From Legionella genomosp. 1 (GTDB taxonomy: Bacteria > Pseudomonadota > Gammaproteobacteria > Legionellales > Legionellaceae), in assembly GCA_945889365.1 (NCBI GenBank), contig CAMDBQ010000116.1, positions 1-5,484 of the forward strand: 5,484 nt of DNA, given 5' to 3'. Shown in pieces: positions 4,941-5,484 of this stretch (position 1 is the stretch's first letter; each line of letters begins with the position of its first letter). A program made the translations under genes and the position numbers. The notes under the pieces were generated by a model. The model ran no database searches. It saw only the letters and a program-made list of their open reading frames with translations, and was not told the origin of the DNA.

Positions 4941-5484
4941 ATGACATTAATTCTAGCAGAAGTGGATACTGATGATGGTTTTTTTGTCGCAGACACATTA
5001 CTGACTTTGGTACCCGAAAAATCTCGAGAATTGCAAGAAAATGGTATTTTGGGTTTCAATGGAGAGTATCACGTACTGAAAATACATATATTAACAGCAA
5101 AGCTATGTATTGCCTTCGCAGGTAATTATGAAATAGGCCTAGAAGTGATTAAGAGCATTGCAAATTCGATTAGTGATAAAAATCATATTAATATTTCAGT
5201 TTTTGAGTTTATTTATCAGGCCTATGAGAAAATATACAATGAGAGGTTTGGACGTATTAATTTTGATGAGAAACGAGAACTCGAATGTGATTTTTTAGTG
5301 ATGCTTCTACAACCGAATGGTAATGTTTTAAAGAAAATTTCCACAAATGGGATAGAAAGTTGTAAAAAAGCATATATTGGCGATGGGGCAGCACATCGGA
5401 AAATTCAATCTATACGCACTCCATATAAACATCCTGAATATGAACAGATTCAACCAGATGGTACTTCGATTACCAAACTATTTA
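4941..5484 (+). CDS. Proteasome beta/HslV-like Ntn-hydrolase, incomplete at right edge
   Basis: The gene is open for 181 codons to the window edge, with no stop. The sequence looks like a proteasome-type Ntn-hydrolase. It begins MTLILAEV; removing Met would expose Thr2 as the N-terminal nucleophile. Asp18 in GFFVADTLLTL then falls exactly at the family's Asp17 in mature numbering, and Lys47 in HVLKIHIL is a candidate for catalytic Lys33 after an insertion of about a dozen residues. AFAG (58-61) matches the HslV 'GFAG' strand. DFLVMLLQPNGNVLKKI (117-133) and YIGDG (145-149) resemble the later beta strands and the 'IGSG' turn. Such enzymes cleave peptide or amide bonds; substrate and partners are unknown, and no HslU-like ATPase is visible. 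A translation start at 4941 fits the nucleophile position. Identification is by pattern only. Confidence 0.65.
   Translation, partial: MTLILAEVDTDDGFFVADTLLTLVPEKSRELQENGILGFNGEYHVLKIHILTAKLCIAFAGNYEIGLEVIKSIANSISDKNHINISVFEFIYQAYEKIYNERFGRINFDEKRELECDFLVMLLQPNGNVLKKISTNGIESCKKAYIGDGAAHRKIQSIRTPYKHPEYEQIQPDGTSITKLF

Noticed and set aside
4862..5059. Minus-strand ORF of 65 codons
   Set aside because: Opposes the leader ORF and the Ntn-hydrolase-like start; no ribosome binding site or domain.
1..5484. tRNA, rRNA, CRISPR array, insertion sequence ends or attachment site
   Set aside because: No cloverleaf, regular repeat-spacer pattern, transposase or integrase, or tRNA-end direct repeat was seen.

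Overview
The window looks like the regulatory head of a Legionella-type integrative conjugative element (ICE) or plasmid with an lvh-like type IVA secretion system. Three things support this. A CsrA paralogue lies directly in front of virB2-virB3-virB4. It is preceded by two genes that match lvrB and lvrA in order and character. A phage-type repressor gene (prpA-like) is transcribed divergently from them. That arrangement is characteristic of Legionella ICEs, so the host is most likely Legionella or a close relative. The assignment comes from gene order and remembered protein families, not from a database search.

Layout: on the minus strand, reading from about 2857 down to 1, lie lvrA, lvrB, lvrC (CsrA-like), virB2 (pilin), virB3 and the first 298 codons of virB4, which runs off the left edge. 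Every junction in this operon is overlapping or nearly so: 44 nt (with the chosen lvrB start), 10 nt apart, ATGA, TGATG and 14 nt. It therefore reads as one translationally coupled transcript. From 2858 to 3012 is a divergent control region with two strong operator-like palindromes, 32 bp centre to centre, and promoter-like sequences facing both ways. On the plus strand follow prpA (a CI/LexA-like repressor with a TTG start), a DUF1016/YhcG-type PDDEXK nuclease, a very short leader ORF, and an incomplete gene at the right edge. The last encodes what looks like a proteasome beta/HslV-like Ntn-hydrolase.

How the parts may work together (inference): PrpA would hold both its own promoter and the lvrA promoter through the paired operators, as a prophage repressor does. 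LvrA and LvrB resemble phage O/P-type replication proteins. LvrC would act on mRNAs, perhaps including the lvrA leader, which carries two ANGGA motifs, one at the ribosome binding site. VirB2-B3-B4 begin the conjugation machine. The nuclease and the Ntn-hydrolase-like protein, in visibly more A/T-rich DNA beyond the repressor, look like cargo, possibly defensive. The points most worth a second look are the Ntn-hydrolase-like gene with its leader ORF, the Lys-to-Arg change at the repressor's predicted catalytic lysine, and the phage-style operator pair.
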